Made by a program: the position numbers and the translations under genes. DNA of 64,000 nt, taken from positions 12,028,001-12,092,000 of the forward strand of contig OY540821.1 in assembly GCA_961205875.1 (NCBI GenBank), read 5' to 3'. This DNA is from Sialis fuliginosa (lineage: Eukaryota > Arthropoda > Insecta > Megaloptera > Sialidae). Shown here one piece after another: positions 10,698 through 24,589 of the stretch (its first letter is position 1; each line of letters opens with the position of its first letter). The notes below the pieces were generated by a model, which saw nothing but the letters and a program-made list of their open reading frames with translations, did not search any database and was not told the origin of the DNA.

Positions 10698-11762
10698 CAG
10701 TGGCGAAGCGTCCATAGAAGCAGTGCTTCCCTTACTTTAAGGGTAAATTAATACAAATCTGTGTTTTCAGTTAATAAATAATTTAAAAATATTATTAGAA
10801 TATTCATCTTTATATGCAACTCAAGCATTTTAACCAAAAATAGTATTTAATATTAATTTACACGCTCAATTATAAAACTATAATACCTCTACGTCTTATT
10901 TTATGTGTTTTAGTCGATATTTGTATGACGAGTTGAAGTTCACTGCAGGAAACTTCACTAAAAATTTTTGAATTTTTGATTTCGTTAAAAGTATGTTTAC
11001 TGTATAGAAAATGACGTGAAAAGTTGAACTGTTCAAACCGCAGGTCTGTATCTCAAACCGTTCTCGAGATATAGCCTCTCAAAGTTTCAGTTTTTTCAAA
11101 ATTTTGAAGAAAAATGGCCCTAAATTTTGAACGCGTGGTCGGAATTGATTTTAGTTGACGGATTTGGAATCAGCGTGTCAAAATCTATATAATGGCATGT
11201 ATAATACCTTAAAACTCGAGAAAAAAATTTTCGCGAAAAATGTAAAAAAATGTCGATTTTTGACCAAAATTTTTTTGTCAGATTTTAAAGTATTATACAT
11301 GTCATTATATAGATTTTGACACGCTGATTCCAAATCCGTCAACTAAAATCAATTCCGACCACCCGTTCAAAAGTTAGAGCCATTTTTCTTTAAAATTTTG
11401 AAAAAACTGAAACTTTGAGAGGCTATATCTCGAGAACGGTTTGAGATACAGACCTGCGGTTTGAACAGTTCAACTTTTCACGTCATTTTATATACAATAA
11501 ACATACTTTTAACGAAATCAAAAATTCGAAATTTTTTAGTGATATTTCCTGCAGTGAACTTCAACTCGTCATATAAATATTGACTAAAATACAAGAAAAT
11601 AAGACGTAGAATCATTTAGTTACTATATAAATACATAAGAATTTATTTTAAAAAGTAAAAGCTTGAACTTAAGGTGTTTCATGGCTAGTTTTTTTTGTTA
11701 ATAGGAGGGGGAGGATTGACAAAATATGCTTCCCTTATTAAAAATTTCACGCCTCGCTACTG
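10698..11762. mobile_element. hAT-type element containing a long palindrome, copy 1
   Basis: The ends CAGTGGCGAAGCGT and (inverse) CAGTAGCGAGGCGT are flanked by a perfect 8-bp direct repeat ATATTTAG (10690-10697 and 11763-11770), which defines the element exactly at 1,065 bp. Eight-base duplications with CAG-type ends are the hAT signature. The interior holds inverted arms of about 330 bp (about 10895-11224 and 11282-11613) around a loop of about 55 bases; the arms contain CTGCAGGAAA, CTCGAGATATAGCC and GGAATCAGCGTGTC blocks. No transposase. Sequence outside the arms is not palindromic apart from the terminal repeats. Confidence 0.88.
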
Positions 11763-11770
11763 ATATTTAG

Positions 11771-12739
11771 GATAGCTCATATATTTTACTATTTAAAATA
11801 AATAAATAATATACTATAGTTTTTGAGTAATTAGATACAAAAAATAGAGTTTTTAATACACGGTAAATGAGAGAGCTCGCTGGAAGTGCTCTATTATTGT
11901 AATTCTACACAAAAATTCTATACAGAGACATTTTAAACACTGATTATTCGAAACTCCAACCCTTTTAAATACTATAAAAATTATAAAACACATACATTCA
12001 CGTGTAGTTTCAGTATCAGTAGTAATGAAAAACTAAAACTAAAACTTCAAACGGAATTTGGTGATCAGCGTTCATACATATAAGAATTTGATACCACTGG
12101 TGTACAATATACAACACGCAAATATTCATATAAAACTGTTAGACACAAGAAGTTATATTAGGTTAATAATTGCAAAGAACAAGAATGAGGGTATATAGCA
12201 GTAATAAAGTGACAGAGATGCAAAACGGTCCAAGCGTCGTACGTGCATGTATATGACAATTGTACAGATACGGTGCGTGAAAGTAGGGTGGGGGGTGGGT
12301 GGTAACAAAGTGGCAGACGCGTAAGACGGCACCTCGCGCGTGTGTTTATTCAGAGACCGCGGCAAATTCGTCTTGTGGCGTGGCAGCAAATCAGACTACG
12401 TAATTTCTCCCGAGACCTGCGGTTCATGGCCGGGAACAGAATCGGCAACGATTTGTTTCCGTTGCGACTGTTTTATTTCATTTACACACAGATACTGTTC
12501 TTGTATTGGTTCTTTCAATAAACGGAATCAATAGCAATACTTACATTAGCTTCATTCATGAACAAGGTCATATTAGAAAAATTCGTTAATGCATTGATGG
12601 GTTTCTAAATCATTGTAATATTCTAAGAAATTGTGATTCATTTTTCACATGGAGCAATCTAATAATCGGATGAAATTATCTTAAATTCAAATTTATAAAT
12701 ATACCAAAAATATATACACCGTGACAATTATATTCTGAG
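11771..12739. other. Gene-free, with a GC-richer patch at 12235-12475
   Basis: No gene recognised. The patch contains CpG-bearing words (GACGCG, CTCGCGCG, GACCGCGG) in otherwise AT-rich DNA and could be a promoter or untranslated exon. The short frames on both strands there show no family resemblance. Confidence 0.35.
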
Positions 12740-12965
12740 CAACTCTTTATCGACGATGTACCATTATTTTAGCAACCCATTCTTTGTCAAAAATTTTTTT
12801 TTGTTTCGAGCATGTCTGTCTGTCCGTGAATCCTTGTCACACGCATAACTCATGAACCACTGATTGTTAGTTGGGTCTGGTTAGTAGATAATCCCATATA
12901 AAAATCTTGTGGGGAGAAGGGGGTATCCCAAAATCGTTATTTTTCAAAATATCTCATGGACTCAT
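12740..12965 (-). repeat. Dispersed retroposon-like repeat, family C, copy 1
   Basis: Reverse-complement matches to the copy at 24590: GTCACACGCATAACTCATGA, GGGTCTGG, the CCCAAAAT/ATTTTGGGATG block and CAAAATATCTC. A GACAGACAGAC run sits on the minus strand near 12815. Non-coding; probably a SINE or LINE 3' tail. Confidence 0.55.
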
Positions 12966-13863
12966 GTTACGTGAAAATTGTTAACAATCTTTTTACTAGA
13001 GAAAAACAATCAGGCACAAATTAAGAAAAATTCCAAATTAATATTTTCTAATAAAATTTTATAAAAATTAATTGGATTTAAGTTTAATACTTTATCGGTA
13101 ATTGTTAAAAGTCTTTGATAATAATTATAAATAACTTCCTAAGTATAGTGAATCACATGCTAAACGATTTTTTTTACTTATGTATGTATCTAAAAATTCA
13201 ATAATCTCAAAATATATTTTTTATTTGAGCGGTAGATACACTTGATTCATATAAATTTTATTATTCATAAGATCTATTCCCCCAAACGCATCACCAACTC
13301 AAATGTCACGGTCAACACAACACAATAGCAATTTTAACTATTGGCACTAACAATCTATTTCTAAAGTCACCTTGTCAGTGGTTTTTAGATTTTATGTTGC
13401 ACTCTGACCACTACACATATAAAATTTATTACCCATAGCTAATAGCGTTTACCTGAGGGACACCTGTTGCCGTCGTCGGCGTCTTTGAGGACTCACAAGT
13501 GTTAAGGATCAAAGAGGCACTGTATTGCATTGTTGAAGCACGATTGTCAACACCTAAATGTCGTAACAATGAATGTTACGTGCAACTTTTTAAATACTTA
13601 ACATATTTTCACCTTATATAGAAAGGTTCTTTCAAATACCCGCGAGAAAAGATACTACACAAAATATTGATATGCTCAATTTAACAAAATTAAAATAAAG
13701 CAGCCGCGGTCCAGATGAGACAGTTGAATTAAATCGAATAATTCACACAGCTATTTTAAATTGAAACCAGTGTGCGCCAAAAAATGTGCTCCGTAAAATC
13801 AGTGGCATATTATTTGTATCTTAAAATAATAAATATCAATTGTTTGAAATTATAAAATTAATA
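12966..13863. other. Gene-free DNA
   Basis: No coding or repeat family assigned. 13450-13560 is slightly GC-richer (GCCGTCGTCGGCGTC) but carries no open frame of note. Confidence 0.4.
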
Positions 13864-14209
13864 CATACTAATATTATAAATGCAAAAGTGTACTGTCTGT
13901 CTGTCTGTTTGTTACCTTTTCACGGCTATACCGCTGAACCGATCTTGATGAAATTTAACAGGGAGATAGCTTACGTTCTGAAGAAGGACATAGGCTACTT
14001 TGTATCCCGAAAAATTTATTAAATAAAAAAATAGGAGTGACTTTTATTCGCGCGATAGATTATCTAGCGGGCAAATGCGAAACTATTTTATCGACTATAT
14101 CATAATATAAATCTTTATTATCTATCTGTATTATTTACTTAACCTAACTTCATGGGAATGTTTTCAATAACCGAACTTCTATGCGAACGAAGTCGCGGGT
14201 AACAGCTAG
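13864..14209 (+). mobile_element. Helitron-like non-autonomous element
   Basis: 5' region ACTAATATTATAAATGC matches the common lepidopteran Helitron start. The 3' end is GCGAACGAAGTCGC, a short stem with a six-base loop, followed by GGGTAACAG and CTAG at 14206-14209, then T. Hairpin plus CTRR end without target duplication is the Helitron signature. The interior includes TACCGCTGAACCGAT and GAAGGACATAGGCTAC, typical of this family. No replicase-helicase, so it is dependent on another element. Confidence 0.75.
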
Positions 14210-17200
14210 TTAATAGTAAATGTTTTGTATTGTCTTTATAAGTATTTCAGTAATATTTCATTAACAGAAAACATCTATTTGGTACAATCAAATTTAATTG
14301 TAATTTTAAACATATCCTATGTAGGTATATTTAAATTTCAACCGACGACGTCTATAGAAAAAATACACTTGATTTGGCATTTAACAAAAGATACTAATGA
14401 TAAATAATAAAAATAAGTATATAATTAATTATATATAATGATATATCGTCTATAGTGAAGGCGAATTTTTTTTACATATAAACAAAAGTATCATAAAAAA
14501 AAAAATTAATATCAATACATAATATAAATTTTCTAATCTTATAAACAACATTTTATATAACGTTGTATTCATTAAATTCTTTGATACGCACAACATAAAA
14601 AAATGTTTTAAACAGGGACAAAAAATACCTGGTCTTTATAACGATGCTGTATCAGTAGAGATAATCAAATTCATATAAAAGTTAAATAGACGAACCCTAC
14701 GAGGGCCATAAATATGTACACTTTTATGAGGGGTTGTTTTTATACAACGTTGATAAACTTTATGTCTGAATATAAACAGTAATTATAAAATCCATTTCTT
14801 AATTTACATATTTTTGATTTAATAAAATGGTTATCGACGGGACTTTTGAATAAATAGCTGTATTTATTTAACTGTAATTTAATTTGAATTTTAAGGTTTG
14901 CTCTTCCAAAGTAAATATAATATTTTCAATATACAGTTAATAATTTATTATTGTAATGAACTTTAAATTATTGTAAATTGGAAGTAATATATAAAAAAAT
15001 ACTTTTTAAAAAAAATTATGAAATACTGAAAAATTAAATTAAATTTAACAATAATATAATAATTAAATTTAATAGTTTTTGAAGTCGGTTTTATTTTTTT
15101 TAAATTGCTAATTTTCGAGTAAAAAATTATGGAAAATCTAGAAATTTCTCTTTGGTTTTTAGAAAAAATGTTTCTCTTTTAAATTACGAATCTGCAAAAA
15201 AATATATGTTTAGTTTTGAAAAAGAAAAGTTGAATCTGAAAGCCCATCAAAGTGACCTTTTTAAGGTCACCCCATAACGTCAATGTTTAGCCTCCTCGCA
15301 ATTATGAAACTTTTGTCTAAAATTTTTTTTCTGAAAATTCGTTATTTTGGAAATAATCCGCTGAAAAGTCTTTAAAAAAAACACCCGGTATATTTAAACA
15401 ATACTAGTTTTTTAATTAAAAGCAAGATAGGTAGGTATATTTGCTTATAAAATGATTTTTTTCTGTTTTTAATAATAATATCGCCTTTCCTATATTTTTG
15501 CAAATCTCATTTATGCATTAAATTGTAATAAGATACATTACATGATTCACATTAGATATTACAAAATAATGTTGTTTTTTTGCACATACATCATGATATT
15601 TTATTAAAGACATATACGCAGTTTTAATGTTGTGATGAAAACGTTATCAGCATTTTCCCAACACCATTATGTCTATACGGAGAATATGGTGGTTTAATGT
15701 ATATTAGACCTTCTGCGTTTAATGCAGTTTTCATTCTTTTTTGTTCATTGTTGCAATAGAGTGGGTAAAAATCATATATAAAAATAATTTCATGCGCATT
15801 TTTTGTAGTTTATTATTATTTATTTCGTAATGAAAGCTTAGAAAAAGAATTGATTTTCTTTGACACACTTTAATATATATCTTACTATCAAAAATTTAAA
15901 AATTAACCATATATTTCAGCACCTGGCGATTATGAAAAATGAGTAAATACTTGGTAATTTATATTTATCTTCACCACAAAGATAATATAAAATGTTTGTA
16001 AATTTGTTAATTTCATACGTTTCTATATATGCGAGTATTACTGCTTGTTATTAATTTATAACCCATGTGTAAGTGCGCTGATTACATATAAATCATTGCA
16101 AATTTCGACGGACAATAAATTTTAATTCACACATTTCGGATCTCCCGTGGATATGTTAAATTTTATGCAAAACAGTAACGATGTCAGATAATATAATAAA
16201 TGAAAACTTTAAAACGTTTTAATCTGAAATATTGTGTTATTTTGAATATTTTTTTGAGATTACGATATCTGTCTAATTTTATTTCCATCTGAAACGTATA
16301 TTTCTGAATTTTTAGTTTAAAACATCAATATTTTTACAATATATGATTTTATTTAATTGTTATATTTTTATCTAAAGCTTGCGTATTCTTTTTCTTCAAT
16401 ATATTTTGACGTTTAGACAATGAAGTTGTTATTATTTAATATATCCTTATTTAAATACATTGTTCTGGGTTGTACTGGGATTTTAAATAAAAATAAAATA
16501 ATTAAGTTCAATAAAATGGTACGATGCTATTCGCACTTGTAATTTTTCTTTCATTTAAGAACAATTTTAAAGTTTCATCAAATTTTATAGACTGTTACTG
16601 AAACACCCTTAATTTATATGTAAAAAAAACGTAAAGAATATTCACTAATACATAAATCTTATTTCGCATATTACATCTCCCGCGGTTATAAGTAAGCGAT
16701 ACCGGACAGATCATTCGTGGGAGTTCGGGTGCAGAGGTTTAAGTAATTATCACTACCTCTGTGCCACACCCACTTGAAGAACGGGGGGTCTGGTGTACGT
16801 TACATGGCTACTGATGTGTCTGTCAGACACCCACCCACGCATGCACGCACACATGTCAGTGGCAGGGTGTAAATTATTTAAAATCATTATTATTGTTTTT
16901 GGGAAATTTTGTGTAGGTAATTTTAAACGTTTTTTTAAAGGGCTGTACGACACTAGAGTAAAATAAATCTAGTTTTTTTTTATAAGTGACAATCTCGTCT
17001 TGTTTATGATAAAAATCTCGGCATCGAGTGAATTTTTTCCATTTATTCTTACGTAATAAACAAAAATTATTCATTTAAAAGTTAATACCAAATAATACAT
17101 TTTCTCTAATTATTGATAATCTTTTAAAACCGAGACTCAAATGTAGTAAATGCAAGCAATATTGGTTTGCCAAGTGTTGCTTTTTCAATATTGATCTCAG

Positions 17201-18087
17201 TCTATGCCAACTTTCAGGTACCGAACTTGGGTCACCTATTTTTTTAGCCAAGATTGGTAAAATAAAAGCGAATTCATAGTCAAAAAGACTATATAGATAT
17301 AGATTTTAAATAGCATTGAGTATATAAACAAAAAAAAATAAATAAACAATTTCTTTTTCGTTTCATTTAGGCCATGTAAAATAAAAAAAATATTTTTACC
17401 AAAATCTTTCTAAGGAGATTTCCAGTGAGATCGACAAGGAGGGGAGGGAGTAACATAAAACATCTGGGTAGCAAAAAAACACAATAAATAAATATTTTAA
17501 TTTCGCCGCCACTGTTTCATCTACCGGCTTAATTCATATTGTGTGTTAAAGAATGGACAAAGGATTAGAACTGACTGATACTTAAGTCTAATGATATGTC
17601 AAGTACTACTGTATTACTTAATTATTGTGTCTCAACGAATACTAAATGAATATATCAACTGTTGTCGCCGCTTTTGTGGTTATTTTTTTCTTGTCTTCTC
17701 ATTTAAATTCGGTCAATTGAATTAAGTAATATTCTGGTTTTTAAGTATCGTTTTAATTTTATTACTTTATGAGAGTGATTTAAAGTTTACTTCTGTAGAA
17801 ATGGTGTGACTTAATTATTTTTATGCATATGTTTTATATCAAATCTGTCTTCTATTTATATTATAATCATATACAACTTGAAATATTATAGAAAGTATGC
17901 TTTCCTATTAATATAAGAAAAACCTTTATTTTTATAATTCTTTTATTATAGTAAAAGTTTCTTCTATACATGCCTTTTTTTATTTTGCAATTTTATGTTT
18001 TTTAAGGTTAATTTCAGGCGAATTACTCTTCTATTAAAATAAAAATAAACGTGTATCGCGAAATTTGAAAATTAAATAATAAATAAA
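14210..18087. other. Long gene-free AT-rich stretch
   Basis: No coding exon recognised over nearly 4 kb. A GC-richer patch at 16690-16870 contains CA-rich and CCCACC words. A short hairpin GTGACCTTTTTAAGGTCAC lies at 15251. 15290-15320 shares the phrase CCTCGCAATTATGAA with 2086-2100, suggesting old repeat DNA. Confidence 0.4.
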
Positions 18088-18291
18088 CTTTTTTCCGACT
18101 TATTTTACTATTATCGTCACTGCTTATTACTTATGTTACTTTAGGGTACAAAATATATACTAAAACCTGGGCAAAGAACATATCTATGACTTAAAAAAAC
18201 ACACGTTAATCGGATCCATGGTTCTCGAGAATTCATCATACTAACGGACAGACAGACAGACGTTGAATTTTATAATATATTATATAGATAC
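18088..18291 (+). repeat. SINE-like retroposon copy 3
   Basis: 5'-truncated member of the family at 3222. Begins TTTTTTCCGACTT, keeps TATTATCGTCACTGCTTATT, AATCGGATCCATGGTTCTC, ACTAACGGACAGACAGACAG and the GTTGAATTTTATA tail. Same orientation as the other three copies. Confidence 0.65.
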
Positions 18292-19329
18292 GAGTACACT
18301 TCTTACTTTCTGACGTTCATGTGTGGAATAAAATTTTGATTAAATAAAAAACCACTTAAATATGTACTTAATAATAGAAAAATCAAAAACACATATTTTA
18401 TCGCAGAACATTACAAAATGATACATATATATTAAACAACCCCAATCCCATGCATTAATGATAATGTGAATTTGTCGCATACAATTTACATCGAATTAAA
18501 ATCAATAAATTCAATTAAATGACGTATGAACGCGCGTAACTATAAATAAATGTTTATGTATTTTATGTAAATCGCTAATACACCTTCAAACATAACATTT
18601 AATGAAAGGGCCACGTATAACAAATAACAATAAACTGAATAATTAGACTCTGTGTATGCGTTAAACATTTTATATGTAAACTATTACACATTAATATAAA
18701 TAAAACAATCCGATAACTATCGGCTAATTTATTTGTTCAAACTACACATAGTGTAATAGTTTTAGTTCGCATCAATTTATTCTATTACAGTTTGCATTTA
18801 CATTATTATAATTTATAAATACATATTTATAAGCTCAAATAAAAATATATCTACACTGAAGATGAAAATTAACTTTTACATTTTTTAAGGATTTGTGAAT
18901 GGCTGTATCTCCGCGAAAAATAGTCGAAGTAAAGTTTTAAGAAAATGGGTTTAAAGCTTAAACGTTCTAGTATTCGAGTCATTAACTAATTTCTTTTTTT
19001 TAGTTTCAAATTGATTTTAAAGATTTTTTTATGAAATAAATAACTTATGTACTTTTAGCTTTCCAAATCGGTCTTTGAAATTTGTTCGTACAAGTTGAGT
19101 GGATATGATTATTTAATTAATATTATTAAATTAATATACCCAGGTAATACTGGGTCCAATGCGCTATTTAAAAAAAATCTTAAAAAATGGATAGTTTGCA
19201 ATTAAATTTTCTGCTCTATTATTTTAATAAATATGTATTTTCACGTATCTATAGTACGTCATATTTCATTCTTAATGAGTCTTTGCCAGCACTAATTGAC
19301 AATAAATAATTATAAATATGCTTAACGTT
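18292..19329. other. Gene-free DNA with a small retroposon remnant
   Basis: No gene. At 19135-19175 CCCAGGTAATACTGGGTCCA and CAATGCGCTATTT match the GGTTCAATGTGCTAGTTT segment at 28370-28390 that flanks an RTE 3' fragment, so this is probably the same family, heavily eroded. Confidence 0.4.
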
Positions 19330-19620
19330 GTTTCACATTTCAGATAAATGATCATTTATATTGTTTCAAACACGATTTTTTATTTTATTACTTCAATGTG
19401 TTATAGTACTTACCATTTTGTAATCATTAGCAAGTGTCATTCACTGGGTGCCCATTACTGGTTTTACTTTGTCAAGTACGTTTGAAATTAATAAAAAAAC
19501 AGAACATATTAACGGATTTTGGTAAATAAATTAATTGGTTTTATTTGTAACTCGAGTTCATGAAAATTACAAAAAGAAGCCCATCAGTCCCTAAAAACAG
19601 TATACCAAGACTGGTGCCAG
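19330..19620 (+). mobile_element. CTGGCACCAG-ended element, copy 1 (5' portion degraded)
   Basis: Shares GTAGTACTTA/GTAATCATTAGCAAGTGT, CACTGGGTGCCCATTACTGG and AGAAGCCCATCA with copies at 20808, 38288 and 39425. Its right end CCAAGACTGGTGCCAG is the exact inverse of the left end of the copy at 20808, which shows the family has terminal inverted repeats. The left terminus was not found. Confidence 0.6.
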
Positions 19621-20807
19621 TATGACAAATTCAATTTCAATTGCAAAGACTTGATATATATAAAAGCAAATATATGCACTCAGTATCCGCTACATTTATC
19701 ATCAAACTTATCTTAACACTAGACGAATGCAAAGAAACATAGAGAGCCTCGAATGAACAGAATAATAAAAAGAAAAGTAAAACTTGTGATAGTTCGAAAG
19801 ATACTTTAACATTTCGTCGACAATCACGCAAATAGGTAAGAGAGTTGGAGTCCCACTAGTGCCATCTATGAGACGGCACTCGTTACTGCAGCGCCATCTA
19901 TTACCAGTCGGCTGCAACTATCTCTCACAGACGTGTAAAGATAACTTCTCCTATGCCGGGCTACCGTCTGAATATAAATGCGTCTTAATATACTAAACAT
20001 GTATGTCTTACTTATGAGATTAATACAGGGCCCACCTACACAATAGGGCAAACGCTCAATGGGCCATACTGTTTTTGAAAAAAACTACTTTTTTAAATAA
20101 TTTACTTAATTTCAAAAAAACACATTTACAATAGTTGGATCGGCCTGGGTTTTTATGTACTCATAGAAGATACTTATACAAAGCTTATCCACACCGACTA
20201 GTCTCTCATCGTGCTAACTTTTCGGTACCTCTGAGTTTGTTGCGAGAGATGATGACGAATACTAATTTTTATAAAAACAACCAACAAATAATAAATGACC
20301 TACTATACTACTTCTGGAGGAAGTGGTATTAAAATGACATATTGTCATTTTTGAGATCATTTGGACAGACAGATAGACAGATTGGCATTTTTCCAAAAAA
20401 ATATTTTTTGATGTCTAAAAATCGTAAAGATTCATTAAAATTTATCAGTGCATTTCATATTATTTAATTTTCGCAATCTTTATTCCCTAAAAAAATTATT
20501 AATTGACAAAACAAATACCATAAAATAAACAAACAAAACAAACAGAAGTACATAAAATATTATTAAGTTCAATATTATTTTTTATTTACATTTATTGTTG
20601 ATATTTGTCCAACGGAATGCATTAATAAACATTATTATATTAACGTGCACAAAGTAACCGAAAATCAACATTAAATCAACAAAAATTGTTTATTTATGAA
20701 TGTTTATATAAAGAATATAGAATAAATGTACATTTCAAATTATGTAGGTATGTATTCTTTATAAAGAAAAAAAAACAGACGTATCAAAAATTAAACAACA
20801 TAACGTA
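19621..20807. other. Gene-free DNA
   Basis: Contains GCGCCATCTAT motifs at 19860 and 19890, a phrase common in insect repeats, but no complete element or exon. Confidence 0.4.
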
Positions 20808-21310
20808 CTGGCACCAGTCTTGGATCATACCTCAGTGCTGCATGCTTGTTTAATTAAATGTAGTAAATTGGAAATATTTCTTGATATTTGATTAGGTACT
20901 ACCATTACTGAATCATAATCTATAGCCACTTAACTTAAAAAATAGCGTAATTTGTTGATAATCGCTCAATGGGTATCAAAATGGTGACATTTGAACATCC
21001 GCTTTACATTGTTTCAAATATTACGATTCGTTATTTTATAACTTTTGTGTCGTAGTACTTATCATTTTGTAATCATTAACAAGTACCCTTCGCTGGATGT
21101 CCATTATTGGTTTTAGTTTATTATAAACATAAACGAAACTATGGCTATAATTAAAAAATATATATATATATTTGCGAATTTTGGTAATTAAATTGATTTA
21201 ATAAAGAGGTACATACTTGTTTTATTAGTAATACGAGTTCATGCGAGATACAAAAAAAAAGACCATCAATTCCAAAAAACAGTATACTTTACTTGTAAAG
21301 GCTGTTCCGG
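20808..21310 (+). mobile_element. CTGGCACCAG-ended element, copy 2
   Basis: About 500 bp from CTGGCACCAGTCTTGGATCA to a degraded right end (GGCTGTTCCGG). Collinear with the 38288 copy throughout. No open frame. Superfamily unknown because no copy shows a clear target duplication. Confidence 0.65.
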
Positions 21311-23395
21311 TAGGTACCATATTTAAAAGTTAATTATGCAAGTTTAAATATCTCTGAGACGTATTTAAAAATTCGAGAATGATGTATAGGGTACATAATT
21401 CGAGCTTTTACCGACAAATACTCACAGTCAATCCATGCATGAACCATTTACTGTAATAAAACTATCAAAACACAGAAAGAAGCCACATAAAAATGATGCA
21501 AGACGTTCATAAGTCAAGCAGATACTACTTGTTGAAGAATCTTCTTGCTATTATTCCCTGGTTTTCTTTTACCGAATATTAGTTTTACATTCTGTACGTG
21601 TAAATTTTAACAATCGTATGTTAAATTAATAGTTTTTTGAGGGTTATGTCGTTTTTTTTAATATTTATGTTGTATAACATTATAGTATACAAATTATTTA
21701 TAGAGTTTTAATATCCGATGATGCAGGCGCATATATAAAGGGGGTCTTAGGGGTTATGACCCTCCCCAAGAGTTAAAGAGATACACTAGATATATTATGA
21801 TGAAATATGAAATTTATTTTAATTAGTCAGATGTGTTCAATCTATTAATACATTTTCAAGTACAAAATCATTTCAAAAAAATGTTGATATTTAGCTGTTT
21901 GACACGTAGAAATGAAGATTGACGTACCTACTATTTTTAATATATTTATTATTATATTGTATATGAGTTATAGGAAATTGATTTGACTTCATTTCTAGTT
22001 GCCATATTGTGCATCTCTCTATACTACCGTTTATTGCAAAATTTGAATTTTTAAAATAAACTTGTCAAATGAGACCTTATTGAAGCACAAATTCAATAAT
22101 ATATTTGATATATTTTTTTAATGCATTTAAAAAAATATTTTTCAAGAAAAGCGCTTAAAAATTGCTGCCCCCACCCTTATGACGGAAAGGATCTCTCAGA
22201 AAAATCAGAAAAAATCATGAACATTGAGAATTAGGTGTAGATTGTGCCAAAGTTATCAAGATTGAAAAATTCAATTGTTTTAAACAATGTAATTGTTTAT
22301 TTTCTTATAATTACTGGTTCAGAGAAAAGGTTATTCAAGAAAAAATATTTCTCACGATGTAAGGAACAACTTTTGTCCTAATACGTTATTAAAAATTTTC
22401 AATAAATTGAGTAGGGGGCTGATGGCACGGAACACTATTTAATTTTTTATAATAATTTTAAAGATATAATCGGCTTTAATTCAGATTGACCCTAATCAAT
22501 GCAACAATAGAAGCACCATTGACTTTAGCATATCGTCTGAGAAACAAAACAGTTTTAACTTAATGAAACATTCCCGTGTAAGGGGTAGGTGGCGAATGCT
22601 ATAAAGCACACAGTAAAGGACTTTACCCCACTTCACAAACAGTCGTGTTCGGTAATGGTATGGTTTTTATAGTGATATAGCTGTAACAATGGACTGCGAT
22701 GGTTTTTAGTTATGTCTGCAAGTTACTATTTCTATGTGATATGTGATGATTATTAGAAAGGCGAAAGTCGTATCCCAGTAATGGCTGCAGTTTTGTTCGT
22801 AATTGATTTCGCAGAAAGAAAATACGTGTGAATTAAGTATCGTAAAGTACGGGTGCTTTTTGTTAATGCAGTCGTTCTTCACATAACGGTAATTGGCTAC
22901 AAAGTAATTGATTTATTTTCAGAAATCAAAGTTACTATAATTTATTATTACTACCAGATTAACGCGATGCACAAATATCGATTAACATTATAAATACTAA
23001 AATTTATTGATGAAGAGAGTGCGCTGTATGCACGATAACATGAGAAATATAAAACAACTATCTAAGTCTTTTACTTATGTGGCAATTTTTTCTTGTAAGT
23101 AAATTTTGAAAGACGGCCCTATTTTGTTTGATAGCAAAAAAAAACATATCACGTACTTATACGGCATGTCGCAGGTATTTTGTTTACGATTTATTTTCGA
23201 CACTTGTCGTGTGAAAATGTTATAAACGAAAGCCTGTACTTTGCACATCAGTTCGAAGTAGTATAAGCTAAAATCGTTAATTATTATTTTCACCTTATGG
23301 GTGTTTTACACCCAAACCACTTTACTTATAATACTTTTGTTTGTTTTATTTTGAATCGGAAAAATGAAGTACAAATTCATTGAATAAATTTTTCG
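21311..23395. other. Gene-free DNA, probably old transposon remnants
   Basis: GC-containing phrases such as GGGGGTCTTAGGGGTTATG (21741) and CCCCCACCCTTATGACGG (22169) look like fragments of hAT-type elements. TATAAAG at 22600 has no adequate initiator or open frame after it. No exon recognised. Confidence 0.35.
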
Positions 23396-23470
23396 GGTTT
23401 TCAGAAATGATCACATAGCTTCCCCTATCTTTTAGATATGGCAAGGAAGCAGAATAGAGTATTTGACAAT
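23396..23470 (+). repeat. Family C repeat, 3' fragment
   Basis: GATCACATAGCTTCCC, then ATATGGCAAGGAAGCAG, matches the tail of the copy at 24590 and the inverted copy at 37671. Confidence 0.5.
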
Positions 23471-24589
23471 ATATATAATAAATTCTAAAATGTTGTAAAA
23501 AGTATAGTAAATGTTAAATTACTTGAAATAAGTCAGTATTTTAATAATAAAAATAATCAAAAATTGTCATTTTTAACCTGCCATTGGTATGGCGTCAGAA
23601 TACAGCTACACAAACAAAATACTATTGGTTTCAGTTCGTTTATAGATGTCTGACGTCACGCATACGCGTGACTTTCGAATTAGTATTATGACGGGAAAAT
23701 TTTCATTTAAATAGAAAAATATTATTTTCAGCATTTTTTCGACATTTAAAAAAAATAAAAAATACACAAGTATCTATTACATACAATATATTTTAAAATT
23801 TAGTTAAAATACCTGTTGTATTTGTACATCTTTTTTATGTATATTTTATAAGGGTACATATCTATTTTAAAACATTTTAGGTACGTTTAGAAAAGTTACA
23901 TTAAAACGACGTGGGCGAGTACCAAAATCTAAAATTACATCGTATTGATTTTCTCTGCTCTACCCAACTATCACTATATTGTTTTCATCATTTACTGACA
24001 TTTCACGTTAATAATCTAATAATATTTTAAAGGTTCGATGCTTTCTCAAAGTCCTTCAATTCAATTTTATACATTTAATGTACTTTTTTATTGGAGCTGC
24101 CATCAATTCTTAAGTTCTCTAGAAATAATGTTCGATTTTGAAGTATAAACGTAGATAATATACCACATAAAAACGTTATTTTATACTATATTTTTGTTAT
24201 TTTAGTACATTGTAATGTTTTCAACAATTATTTAATTTTATTTATAGCATCGTAATTTAAACTTGTATTTACGATGGTACAGTAATTTGATTGCAAATTA
24301 TTCACATTCCTCTTTAAAATTATCAGTTTCCTGTTCTAAGTCCTTTGAATACTGATGGAGATTATTTTTGAAAGGGTTAGGGTTGTGAAATTTGTTTCAT
24401 TGAAATTGTTTTTAATTTACAGTATTTTCAATTTACTTTGCGTTCCTCGGAAAAATCACTCAGAATTTCAATGATACAGATTTAGAAGTAAATTATTCAA
24501 AAACTGTAGCTTTTTAGCAAAAAGTTTCTACACAAAATAACTGAATTTGGCCAAAACAATTTTTATTTTCATATAACAACAAAGATAAC
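23471..24589. other. Gene-free DNA
   Basis: One TGACGTCA palindrome at 23651-23658, followed by CGCATACGCGTGAC. No exon or element boundaries identified. Confidence 0.4.

Noticed and set aside
12340-12534. 64-codon frame in the GC-richer patch as a coding exon
   Set aside because: Opposite strand is equally open, composition is cysteine-rich noise, and no splice sites bound it convincingly.
15251-15269. TGACCT(N5)AGGTCA as a nuclear-receptor element
   Set aside because: A single short palindrome in AT-rich DNA with no gene nearby; nothing supports function.
22600-22645. TATAAAG plus ACAGTCGTG as a core promoter
   Set aside because: Spacing of about 41 bases is too long for a TATA/initiator pair and no open frame follows.
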